48,458 nt of DNA from positions 1 to 48,458 of the forward strand of contig JAAYEC010000025.1 of the NCBI GenBank assembly GCA_012728915.1, read 5' to 3'. The notes below the pieces were generated by a model, which saw nothing but the letters and a program-made list of their open reading frames with translations, had not been told where the DNA came from and did no database searches. Origin of the DNA: Deltaproteobacteria bacterium. Lineage in GTDB: Bacteria > Desulfobacterota > Syntrophia > Syntrophales > UBA2192. Shown piece by piece: positions 1-7,733 of the stretch (positions within the stretch are counted from its first letter, which is position 1; every line of letters begins with the position of its first letter). The translations under genes and the position numbers were made by a program.

Positions 1-31
1 ATTTATCCAGCGTCACCAAGCTCCAGTCGGA

Positions 32-123
32 GGGTGGCGGAATCGATCGGAATCGGGTGGCGGCTTCCGTCGGAATCGGGTGGCGGAATCAATCGGAATC
101 AGGTGGCGGATTGCGTCGGAATA
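32..123. repeat. Four tandem 23-bp repeats, IS21-like terminal array
   Basis: Four consecutive 23-bp units start at 32, 55, 78 and 101. All share the core GGTGGCGG followed by a variable 6-7 bp and TCGGAAT. A partial unit lies just before them. Multiple short terminal repeats of this GGTGGCGGA...TCGGAAT kind are typical of the ends of IS21-family elements, so this is probably the end of an element lying mostly outside the window. No IS21 transposase gene is visible. The units are contiguous with no spacers, so this is not a CRISPR. Confidence 0.6.
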
Positions 124-208
124 CGCACTTAGCAATTGAAAAGGGTGCGCACGATCAGGTAGAGGTTTCTTTGCGACAAGAAAACAGACCCTGAAAGGAG
201 GCACCCTC

Positions 209-721
209 GTGAATCGATTTAGCAGCATTTTCGGTCAAATTCTACACCTATTTCCGAGACGCGAGTTCTTTGAAGCCGTGGAGGCCACCCGGGCCGATCG
301 AGGCGCCAAGGGCTTTGACTGCTGGGAGCAGTTCGTGGCCATGCTGTTCTGCCAGTTGGGGCAAGCCCATTCCCTTCGGGAGATCTGCGGGGGGCTGGCC
401 AGTTGTTTCGGCAAGGCCAGGCATCTGGGCATTCAGAAGGCCCCGAAACGCTCGACCCTGGCCTACGCCAATGAGCACCGCCCCTGGCAGCTCTACGAGA
501 AGCTGTTTTATCAGATCCTGGGGCGTTGCCAGCAACTGCAGTTCGGCAAGCGGACGTTCCGGTTCAAGAACCGGCTCTTCAGCCTCGATGCCTCGCTCAT
601 CCCTCTGTGCGTCTCTCTGTTTGACTGGGCCAAGTACCGGCGGACCAAGGGGGCCGTGAATCCAAAGCCTGATTCCATAAGGGTCAATTGCCCGGTCTCA
701 GGTTATTTTGGACAGCAGTGA
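209..721 (+). pseudogene. IS4-family (DUF4372) transposase, 3'-truncated
   Basis: The first 150 residues look like the N-terminal half of an IS4-type transposase with a DUF4372 domain. There is the N-terminal segment NRFSSIFGQILHLFPR, then the first catalytic Asp in LFSLDASLI (D127), then SLFDWAKYRRTKGAV. Family members run to about 350-400 residues and carry two further catalytic acidic residues. Here the family-like sequence stops near base 658 and about 20 unrelated residues follow before the stop. A good Shine-Dalgarno (AAAGGAGG) precedes the GTG start at 209. The gene is therefore a remnant that cannot encode an active DDE transposase. It abuts the end of the glycosyltransferase cluster. 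Confidence 0.8.
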
Positions 722-774
722 TGATTTGCTGGAGACGGGGAAATGAGCAGGAGGGCGGGTGGGCATGGATCCGG

Positions 775-1818
775 TCATTCGATGCCGGGCATGCCGTAAC
801 GCTGCAGCATGGCGAGTTTGTGCGGCATCGAAGTGTGGACGGCAAAGAAGCGGCGGCAGGGGATGCGCCTTGACGACTGCGTGCTTCGCCTCAGCGCCAC
901 CAAGCGGCCCCTCTCCCGCCATACATTCTCGAAGGCAAACCAGTAGATGTCCGAAAAGACCCGCGTGTTTCTTTTCAGAATCGACAGGACGAGTCCTTCC
1001 GCAGCAAGGACCAGCAGGTGTACGGGTATGAAGAAGAGTGAAGCGGGGGGCGGGTAGCATATCAGCATCGTAAAGCTCTTGTTCCGCTCGCTCAGGGCGC
1101 GGCGCCGATAGCTCGTCTGGAGGGCATTCCCAACGACCTTGCCTCCCTTGAAGCTCCGGCCGACCCAGTGATCGTAGCCTGATTCGGGCAGGACCGTGAC
1201 GGGGACCCCTCTCAACCGGGCCAGGCAGCACAGGTACATATCTTCCGCCAGGCTACCGAACCATTCCGGAAATCCTCCCAGGTCATCCCACAGGGCTTTC
1301 GGGATCCAGAGGCACGACCCCATGACCATGCCCACATCCGTCCTGCCCGGATCCAGGTTCGGCACCGGGTTCATGAACGGGTCCAGCAGGCTGCCCCGGT
1401 CGATCAGCGCGCCCGTCTCGATATCGTACTGAGGAAGCCCCAGGATGGCAGGGCCCGGTTGCTCTTCGGCATGGCGAAAGAGGGTGCCGACGGCATCCCG
1501 ATGCAGGACCGCGTCGTTGTTCAGCAAGAGGATATACCGGCCCCGTGCGCGGGCAACCATCCGGTTGTTGCTGACGCAGTAGCCTGCGTTCTCATCGTTC
1601 GCGATGAGGGTGACTTCCGGGAACTGAGTGCGGATGATCCCGACAGAATCGTCCGTCGACGCATCATCGTGGACGATGATCTCCAGAGGCTGATCGAAAT
1701 CCTGGTTGAGGACGGATTGGAGGCAGGGACCGATCACCGCCTCGCCGTTGAAGTTGGCAATGCAGATCGAACAGACCGGGTCCGCTGTCGAATTTACAGC
1801 GGCTGCTTCTTGAGCCAT
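775..1818 (-). CDS. Family 2 glycosyltransferase
   Basis: Predicted 347-residue inverting glycosyltransferase with a GT-A fold. The nucleotide-sugar binding segment contains IIVHDDAST (D51, D52). A metal-binding region LLLNNDAV lies around residue 100, and the acceptor-site acidic pair is in SLAEDMYL (E192, D193). A hydrophobic stretch near residues 275-300 suggests membrane association. Reading continues upstream without a stop, but ATG 1818 is preferred because AAGGA lies 7 bases before it; a second ATG at 1824 is too close to that site. This start overlaps the 3' end of the epimerase gene by 25 bases, as expected for translational coupling. The family resembles rhamnosyl or other polysaccharide transferases; the sugar cannot be told from sequence. 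Confidence 0.82.
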   Translation of the reverse strand: MAQEAAAVNSTADPVCSICIANFNGEAVIGPCLQSVLNQDFDQPLEIIVHDDASTDDSVGIIRTQFPEVTLIANDENAGYCVSNNRMVARARGRYILLLNNDAVLHRDAVGTLFRHAEEQPGPAILGLPQYDIETGALIDRGSLLDPFMNPVPNLDPGRTDVGMVMGSCLWIPKALWDDLGGFPEWFGSLAEDMYLCCLARLRGVPVTVLPESGYDHWVGRSFKGGKVVGNALQTSYRRRALSERNKSFTMLICYPPPASLFFIPVHLLVLAAEGLVLSILKRNTRVFSDIYWFAFENVWRERGRLVALRRSTQSSRRIPCRRFFAVHTSMPHKLAMLQRYGMPGIE

Positions 1819-2726
1819 TCCCATGTCCTTGCAAGGCCCGTTTCCAGATCCGTGGCGGGCTTCCACCCCGCATGTCGATTCAGCTTGGAATAATCCAGGA
1901 CAACCGACCGGACATCGATCGAACGTCCGGCGCGGTATTCCTTTCGGATCCGCCCGCCCGTCACCGACTCGACAAGGTCGCACAGCCGGTTGATGCTGAC
2001 CCCCGAGCCGTAACCTACATTAAAGACATCGATCGTCTTGGCAGCCTGTCCCTTTTCGACGAGGCACACACAGGCATCCACAAAATCCTCGAGGTAGATG
2101 AAGTCACGGATATTTTCCCCGTCCCCCCAGATCTCCACGGGGCGATCCCGCCGCAGATGTTCCAGCATGCCGCGCACGATCCCGAAGCCTTTTCGGTAGG
2201 GCTGACCCGGGCCGTAGAAGTTGGAGGGTCTCAGAACAGTCACGCCTCTTCCGAACTGCCTGCAGTAGGCCTGCAGAAACGCCTCCATCGCGATCTTGCC
2301 CGCCCCGTGGTAGGACAGTGGCGAAAGCGGATGGTCTTCATCCACCGGCAAGGTTCGGGGGTTGCCGTACACGGTGCCGCCCGAGGAGACGAAGAAAAGA
2401 TGCACGTGATCGTATTTCTGCAGGACGTCGAGGAACCGCAGGGCAGGTCCGAGGTTCAACTCGGACTCCCACATCGGTTCGGAGGCCGAAGTGCCCGGCG
2501 TGCTGTCCGAGGCAAGGTAAAAAACCGTCCGGCATTCGGGCAGCAGCGTGTGCAGCAACTTTGCGTTGTCCAGGGGGCTGGTGTGCAGAATCGCACGACC
2601 GCCGAGTTGCACGGGCACGGGCCGCCGCGCGACAAGGTGCACTCGGTGGCCGGCAGCGGTCAGGCGAGGCGCCAGCGCCTGACCGACAAAACCCGTCCCG
2701 CCGATGAGCAGTATAGGAGATTCCAT
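1794..2726 (-). CDS. NAD-dependent sugar epimerase/dehydratase
   Basis: A 310-residue extended SDR enzyme. The Rossmann dinucleotide motif GGTGFVG is at residues 8-14, and the family segment LRPSNFYGPGQ is present. Such enzymes interconvert nucleotide sugars, for example as UDP-hexose 4-epimerases. The usual catalytic YxxxK reads YHGAGK, so the position four residues before the Lys is His with a Tyr just ahead of it. This could shift or reduce activity. The start at 2726 follows a GAGG and lies 8 bases after the stop of the upstream glycosyltransferase. An in-frame start further upstream lies inside that gene and is not favoured. Neighbouring glycosyltransferases on both sides imply a surface-glycan role. 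Confidence 0.8.
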   Translation of the reverse strand: MESPILLIGGTGFVGQALAPRLTAAGHRVHLVARRPVPVQLGGRAILHTSPLDNAKLLHTLLPECRTVFYLASDSTPGTSASEPMWESELNLGPALRFLDVLQKYDHVHLFFVSSGGTVYGNPRTLPVDEDHPLSPLSYHGAGKIAMEAFLQAYCRQFGRGVTVLRPSNFYGPGQPYRKGFGIVRGMLEHLRRDRPVEIWGDGENIRDFIYLEDFVDACVCLVEKGQAAKTIDVFNVGYGSGVSINRLCDLVESVTGGRIRKEYRAGRSIDVRSVVLDYSKLNRHAGWKPATDLETGLARTWEWLKKQPL

Positions 2727-2734
2727 CTGCGCCT

Positions 2735-3835
2735 CTACCTCACAACGGTCCGATAAGCGTCCACGTAACGTGCCGCGCAATCACTCCAGGTCCCGATGTT
2801 TTCCAGGACCCACGCTCTTGCCCGCATTCCCATGAGAATGTTGTTATCCTTCTTCTTGAGCCAGGTAACGGCTTCGTGAAATTCCTTTTGCGAAGACACC
2901 AGCCAGCCGGTTTCTCCATGCCGGATGACATCCCGGTGGGCCGGCTGATCGGATGCGATGACAGGCATTGCCGAGGCCATCGCTTCGAGGATCACCTGGG
3001 GCCTTCCCTCGTCGTGTTGGCTTAGCGTGATGAGGCCCGCGGCCTCAGGGAACCATTTTTCCCGCAGTTCCCGGGGGTGCGTGGCCCCGTGAAAGCAGAC
3101 CCAGGAAGGCATGTCGACCTTCTCCTGCATGGGTCCCAGGACGTGCAGTTCGTCGTCTTTGTCGAAGAGACCCTCTCCCCACGGGAAGAGCTGTCCCATT
3201 TTCTTTGCCGTCACCCGGAGGACAACCAGCCACTTGCGCCTTTCCCCGGCATGATCGCGGCGTATTTCGAACCACGGCGGATCGACCCCGAAGGGGATGG
3301 CGCGGATTTCCGCCCGATCGCCAAAAAGGGCTTCCAGGCGCCTCACCATCCATCCGGCATTGGGCGCGATCACGGCTCTTCTGCGCCCGAGTGTAACCCT
3401 CAACAGGGTAACCATGCCGGGCCGATCCAGTAGCGCGAAATCGGTCCCCAGCACGCTGATCACGGCAGGTTTGTCGATGCCCCACAGGGGAATGGAATTC
3501 TGCAGCCAGTTGACATGAAAGAGATCGGCGTCAGCGGCTCTCCGATACGCCCTCCTCTGTAGCCCGAGCAGCCGGAGAACGGTGCCCGACGCCTTCCACC
3601 CCTGGCTGCGCAGCAGATGCGCGATCCCTCCGGCGGCGAGCATGCGGTGAAACCATTCCAACTCCCGGGCCGTTAATATATTCGATACCCCGTCCGGGAC
3701 GTCACCGAGCGGAGCGCAAAGCCGAAGATCCACCGACTCCGCGGCTGCAAGCGCATAGACCAGATTCTTGATGAAGGGAACCTTCCAGTCGTCAGGACCT
3801 CGGGGATAGGATGTGCTTGCCAGTAAAACGCGCAT
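2735..3835 (-). CDS. Family 4 (GT-B) glycosyltransferase
   Basis: A 366-residue retaining glycosyltransferase, first gene of the minus-strand sugar cluster. The C-terminal half shows the GT4 signature DEGRPQVILEAMASAMPV with its E-x7-E arrangement, followed by DQPAHRDVI and HGETGWLV. The N-terminus (LLASTSYPRGPDDW) matches the first Rossmann half of GT-B enzymes. It probably transfers a sugar from a nucleotide donor to a lipid-linked or surface glycan on the cytoplasmic face. The next gene starts 8 bases after its stop. The divergent intergenic region upstream is shared with the GT-C/TPR gene. Confidence 0.85.
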   Translation of the reverse strand: MRVLLASTSYPRGPDDWKVPFIKNLVYALAAAESVDLRLCAPLGDVPDGVSNILTARELEWFHRMLAAGGIAHLLRSQGWKASGTVLRLLGLQRRAYRRAADADLFHVNWLQNSIPLWGIDKPAVISVLGTDFALLDRPGMVTLLRVTLGRRRAVIAPNAGWMVRRLEALFGDRAEIRAIPFGVDPPWFEIRRDHAGERRKWLVVLRVTAKKMGQLFPWGEGLFDKDDELHVLGPMQEKVDMPSWVCFHGATHPRELREKWFPEAAGLITLSQHDEGRPQVILEAMASAMPVIASDQPAHRDVIRHGETGWLVSSQKEFHEAVTWLKKKDNNILMGMRARAWVLENIGTWSDCAARYVDAYRTVVR

Positions 3836-3991
3836 ATGCCGGATTTTGCAAGGTCGGTGCCAGACCTTGCCCTTCGCCCTGCCCGGTCGGTCTGCCGTTT
3901 CAGCCTACCGGAAAGGCGGTTTCATGGGAGAAGCAGCGCCCGTTCGCAAAGCGCGCCGCCCCGCGATAAAAAGATGATTGATTATAAGGCC

Positions 3992-4008
3992 TTGGCAATG
4001 TAATTGCA
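3992..4008 (+). promoter_or_regulatory. Sigma-54 (-24/-12) promoter for the GT-C/TPR gene
   Basis: TTGGCAATGTAATTGCA has GG at 3994-3995 and GC at 4006-4007, exactly 10 bases apart, with TGGCA and TTGCA contexts that fit the RpoN consensus. It lies about 165 bases before the ATG at 4172 and points toward it. The 336-base gap between the two divergent genes holds nothing else that I can recognise. Confidence 0.65.
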
Positions 4009-4171
4009 TTTTTAATACGGGGGTCTCCTGCAAGGCCAGTATCCGGGATTGTGTTTATCCATGTGTTGTGATTAATAAATGCCGTTCAAGTCCCCACCTG
4101 CATCCCCCTGTCACAGCCGGTCGTCAGGGTAAGACCCGTGTGCTGACGATCACGATCGAACGAGGGCCGTC

Positions 4172-6262
4172 ATGATGAGCGAGAAAAAGAGCGATATGCC
4201 AACACGTTCAGCAGACCAGCCCGGCGGCATTGCGTTCGCCGTGGTCTCCCTGCTGGCCGTGCTGTTGATCATTTACGGAAACAGCTTTTTCGGCGAGTGG
4301 CATTTCGACGATTATCACAACATCGTCGACAACCGCAATGTTCATCTCCAAACCCTTTCCTGGGACGACATTCACCGGAGCTTCTACGGGACAGCGGTGG
4401 AACCCAGGGGCCGGCATCTGACCCGGCCCTTGTCCTACCTGTCCTTCGGGCTGAACTATTTCCTTGGGGGGACGGATGTCTTTGGCTACCACGTCGTGAA
4501 CTTTTTCATCCACTTCGGTAGCGCCGTTTTTTTGTTCCTCTTTGTGTTCAGGACCTTGAAGCTGCCTCTCCTTCACGGCCGGTACGGTGACCGGGCTTAC
4601 GACATCTCGCTTCTCGCGGCTTTCCTGTGGGCGATCAATCCCCTGCAGGTCAACGCCGTGACGATCATTGTCCAGCGGATGGCCGCCATGGCCGGCCTCG
4701 GTTACGTCATGGCCCTGTACTTCTTCGTCCGGGCGAGAACGGCCGAGACAGGAAGCGCTCGCTGGGGACTCGCCTGCTGCTGCGCGGCATCGTCCTTTCT
4801 GGCTTTCGGATCGAAAGAGAACGCGGCGATGCTTCCTGTCGCGATCCTCCTTTACGATATTGTCCTTATTCAGGGAGCGACACGGGAATGTCTCTTGCGC
4901 GTCGCGAAATTCTCGTGGATCCCGCTGGCCTTGACCGCCAGTCTTGCCGTGCTGTTTTCCGACTTCCTGTCGGGGGTCTTCCAGGCCTATGAGGTGCGAC
5001 CGTTCACCCTGGTGGAGAGGCTTCTGACAGAGCCGCGGGTACTGCTTTTCTACTTCACCCTGCTCCTCTATCCCATCCCGTCGAGGCTGACCCTTCTCCA
5101 CGACATCGAGATATCGCGCAGCCTGATCGACCCCTGGACAACGCTGGCAACCATTCTGGGCATCATCCTGATCCTAGGCTTTGCCGTCGCGAAGGCGCGC
5201 CGGTTCCCCCTGCTGTCTTTTGCTATCCTGTTCTTCTTTATGAATCACCTTATCGAGGGGACCGTCATCCCGCTTGAACTCATCTACGAGCATCGGAACT
5301 ATATCCCATCGATGTTCTTCTTCGTGCCGATCGCCGTCGTGATGGTCCGTACCCTTGATTATTTTTCCTACCGCAGGGGCATTCAGTATTTCATGGCGGG
5401 GGGCTTTGCCCTGCTTCTGGCCTTCCAGGGGCACACGACCTTCGAGCGGAACGACATCGTCCGCTCCGACCTGCATCTCTGGCTCGACAACGTCCAGAAG
5501 GCCCCCAACCTGAGCCGACCCCGCATCAACCTGGCAAAACATTACTATGAAGCAGGAATGTACGATGAGGCCTGCAAGGAGCTGAAAACCGCAGAGGACC
5601 TGAATCGGGACACCAATTTGAGACAGATCGGTCTCGCGTCGTACAGCCTTGGCGCCTATTATCTCTATCAGATAAAAGATCTAAATCGTGCCGAACAGCA
5701 CTTCACTAAGGCCTTAGAGCGCTTCCCGGGCTACCCTTCCGCGATTATCGGCCTCGCAACGGTGGATCTCAAGAGGGGGAATACGAGTAAAGCCTGGTCG
5801 CTTATACAAGAATACATTCCCCACCATCGACATAACCGGCAGATGATCATTATCGACGCGCTTGTACGCTTGAAAAAAGGCGATGCGAAGGGCGCAATTC
5901 AAGCCTCTGCGAAAGCAATTGCACTGAAGTGGGACGATCCGCAGCCTTGGGAAATATGGGGCGAGGCATGGCGGATGCTGGGGCAATGGCGAAAGGCAGC
6001 TCAATGCTGGGAAGAGGTCCTGCGCAGGAACCCGTTCAGCTCGAGAGCTTGTCTGGCCCTCGTGGACCTTTACGACCGCCTGCAGGAGGGAACGGCGCTG
6101 AGGCGCAACGCAGCTCGTTGCCTTGCATTGAAAGGCGACGAGTCTCTAGATGAATGGCTCGAAGGTCTTGCACGTGATTCAAGTGCCTCAGCTTACGAAA
6201 TAAAGCCCAGGGTGCTCCGTCAGATCATACAGAAGGAAATAAGAAGGGATTTGCTGCGGTAA
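4172..6262 (+). CDS. GT-C type polytopic membrane protein with C-terminal TPRs
   Basis: A 696-residue protein. The first about 410 residues hold roughly ten or more hydrophobic helices. After the first helix the outer loop carries an acidic pair in HFDDYHNIVDN (D46, D47), the arrangement seen in GT-C glycosyltransferases that use lipid-linked donors (compare the TMTC/PMT families). Residues of about 430-690 form tetratricopeptide repeats, for example KHYYEAGMYDEACKEL and AEQHFTKALERFPGYPSAI. A predicted sigma-54 promoter precedes it, and it converges on two pilin genes 50 bases away. I infer a periplasmic protein O-glycosyltransferase, possibly acting on pilin; this is not proven by the sequence. 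A second ATG directly follows the first. Confidence 0.7.
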   Translation: MMSEKKSDMPTRSADQPGGIAFAVVSLLAVLLIIYGNSFFGEWHFDDYHNIVDNRNVHLQTLSWDDIHRSFYGTAVEPRGRHLTRPLSYLSFGLNYFLGGTDVFGYHVVNFFIHFGSAVFLFLFVFRTLKLPLLHGRYGDRAYDISLLAAFLWAINPLQVNAVTIIVQRMAAMAGLGYVMALYFFVRARTAETGSARWGLACCCAASSFLAFGSKENAAMLPVAILLYDIVLIQGATRECLLRVAKFSWIPLALTASLAVLFSDFLSGVFQAYEVRPFTLVERLLTEPRVLLFYFTLLLYPIPSRLTLLHDIEISRSLIDPWTTLATILGIILILGFAVAKARRFPLLSFAILFFFMNHLIEGTVIPLELIYEHRNYIPSMFFFVPIAVVMVRTLDYFSYRRGIQYFMAGGFALLLAFQGHTTFERNDIVRSDLHLWLDNVQKAPNLSRPRINLAKHYYEAGMYDEACKELKTAEDLNRDTNLRQIGLASYSLGAYYLYQIKDLNRAEQHFTKALERFPGYPSAIIGLATVDLKRGNTSKAWSLIQEYIPHHRHNRQMIIIDALVRLKKGDAKGAIQASAKAIALKWDDPQPWEIWGEAWRMLGQWRKAAQCWEEVLRRNPFSSRACLALVDLYDRLQEGTALRRNAARCLALKGDESLDEWLEGLARDSSASAYEIKPRVLRQIIQKEIRRDLLR

Positions 6263-6311
6263 TAATCCAAATTATCGATAGGCTCGAACATTTTCTGCAG
6301 TACAATAGCCG

Positions 6312-6692
6312 TCAATTCGCAGGCAATTGCCACAACCCGCTGTTGGTGCCTAGTACATTACCTCTTCCCGAGGCGATGATCTTGATCTGTGACGATGCGC
6401 CACCCAAAGGAACAAATTCCAGCGTGTAATCTCCCACGTTCGTCGTTGTGCCAACAGCCGCCACAAGGCTGTTGACCCCGGGTGGAGCAGCTTTCTCCAG
6501 GAAGAACTGTGCGTACTGGATCGTCAGACATGCCTTGCCCTCCGTAACGGCTTGGAGGGCTCCACGGTTCTGGGCTTCGCGCGTGAGATCATAATACTTC
6601 GGTACGGCAATGGAGGCAAGAACGCCGAGGATAACGAGAACCGCAACCAACTCGATGAGGGTGAACCCCCTCTGGGAAACGCGCAAAGACAT
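6312..6692 (-). CDS. Type IV pilin-like protein (short)
   Basis: A 126-residue prepilin. The class III signal reads QRGFTLIELVAVLVILGVLA: cleavage by prepilin peptidase after Gly9 would leave an N-terminal Phe, with the conserved Glu at mature position 5 (FTLIE). The hydrophobic N-terminal helix is followed by a small globular domain with no Cys pair. The body (AVTEGKACLTIQYAQ, VGDYTLEF) is related to the pilin gene just upstream, so the two look like tandem duplicates. The gap to that upstream gene is 188 bases with no convincing promoter, so co-transcription is likely. The Shine-Dalgarno is weak (GAGG about 13 bases before the ATG). Confidence 0.85.
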   Translation of the reverse strand: MSLRVSQRGFTLIELVAVLVILGVLASIAVPKYYDLTREAQNRGALQAVTEGKACLTIQYAQFFLEKAAPPGVNSLVAAVGTTTNVGDYTLEFVPLGGASSQIKIIASGRGNVLGTNSGLWQLPAN

Positions 6693-6880
6693 GGCCGCGT
6701 AATAGCCTCATCCCTTCATTTTGCACACGGAACGAAACCGCATTGGCCGTCCCTGCGTCACGAAGGCGGCCCCGTGATGAGCCGCCCCGGGGGGAATCGA
6801 ATCAACGAAAGACTACGAAGAAGGAGCAGCCCCCGTCTATTCAACGCACGGAAAAACTCGCGAAAACGCAGTCATTACGG

Positions 6881-7246
6881 TTACGGTTGCGGGTGCGGGT
6901 GATGCCAAATGCTGGAATTGGTAATATCTCTATTGCTCTTTAGTGTGGCTTTAACTTTTACAGTCGACGTAGCCGGCTCGAATCCGAGAGTATAATCGCC
7001 TGCGTCTGTGCTGATTTTTTCCACAATGCTATTAGCCGTCGGAATCCCTCCGGATTTTTCCAAAAGAAGCCTGGCAAATTCGTTCGAAAGCCTCGATTTC
7101 CCTTCGGCTACGGCCTGCATGGCGGCCTTCTTAGACGCCTCCTCGGTCAGGTTCATGAACCGGGGGACGGCCACAGCTGCAAGAATTCCCAGGATCACTA
7201 GCACGGCAATGATTTCGATCAGCGTAAAACCTTTCTGATTACTCAC
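6881..7246 (-). CDS. Type IV pilin
   Basis: A 121-residue prepilin with leader VSNQKG and mature N-terminus FTLIEIIAVLVILGILA, carrying Glu5. I chose the GTG at 7246 because AAGGAGG ends 9 bases before it; an ATG at 7267 (reading MSRRRSK) sits on top of that site and would give an over-long leader. The globular part (AVAEGKSRLSNEFAR, AGDYTLGFEP) resembles the second pilin downstream. The C-terminus ends in an odd HHPHPQP tail encoded by a repetitive CCGCAC-type stretch, which may be a recent extension. A sigma-54 type promoter lies about 330 bases upstream. Confidence 0.85.
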   Translation of the reverse strand: MSNQKGFTLIEIIAVLVILGILAAVAVPRFMNLTEEASKKAAMQAVAEGKSRLSNEFARLLLEKSGGIPTANSIVEKISTDAGDYTLGFEPATSTVKVKATLKSNRDITNSSIWHHPHPQP

Positions 7247-7576
7247 TTTCGATCGCCTCCTTGACATGGTCAAAAGCCCTCCTTCACGTGTTGTTCTCTC
7301 TCTCGAAACGCCGACAACCCCATTTATCGCACGTTCGTACGGCGACCGGCCGGTGCGTCCGGGTTTCCCCCTCCCGTCGGCACCCATCCGAAAGGTGGCG
7401 CATTGTAAATCAATTCACCCCGTATTTCCACAGTTTTTCGACCTCCAGGGCCCTGGAGACCAACCTCCGCAGTGCCTGCCGGCGGGCCGGATCCTGCGGG
7501 GCGAAAACCCCGGTCATCGGGGTGAACCGGCGCCGTACAACGGATGCCGGTCCTTCGGAATGACCTGCAGAATTTC

Positions 7577-7596
7577 GGAGCATCATCCGTGCCACG
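7577..7596 (-). promoter_or_regulatory. Sigma-54 (-24/-12) promoter for the pilins
   Basis: On the minus strand the sequence reads GTGGCACGGATGATGCTCC. A perfect TGGCAC -24 block is followed by TGCT, with GG and GC separated by exactly 10 bases (plus-strand CC 7592-7593 and GC 7580-7581). It points to the pilin gene starting at 7246 and gives a leader of roughly 320 bases. The 487-base gap between the pilin and the activator gene otherwise holds only short GC-rich inverted repeats. Confidence 0.6.
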
Positions 7597-7733
7597 GCGG
7601 GACCCGTTCAACCTGGAAACCGGAAATATCCGGCACTTTCAGGAACTTGAACCTGTTTTTTCCCGTCCAAAGGACCGCTCCGGGGCCTCCCGGGGACCGA
7701 AGAACTGTCATAAATTGTTGTAATATCTACATT

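Noticed and set aside
32-123. Four equal repeats resembling a short CRISPR array
   Set aside because: The 23-bp units are contiguous with no unique spacers and match the style of IS21 terminal repeats.
7498-7515. A second GG-N10-GC match upstream of the pilin
   Set aside because: GGGGTTTTCGCCCCGC lacks the TGGCAC block and is part of a GC-rich inverted repeat.
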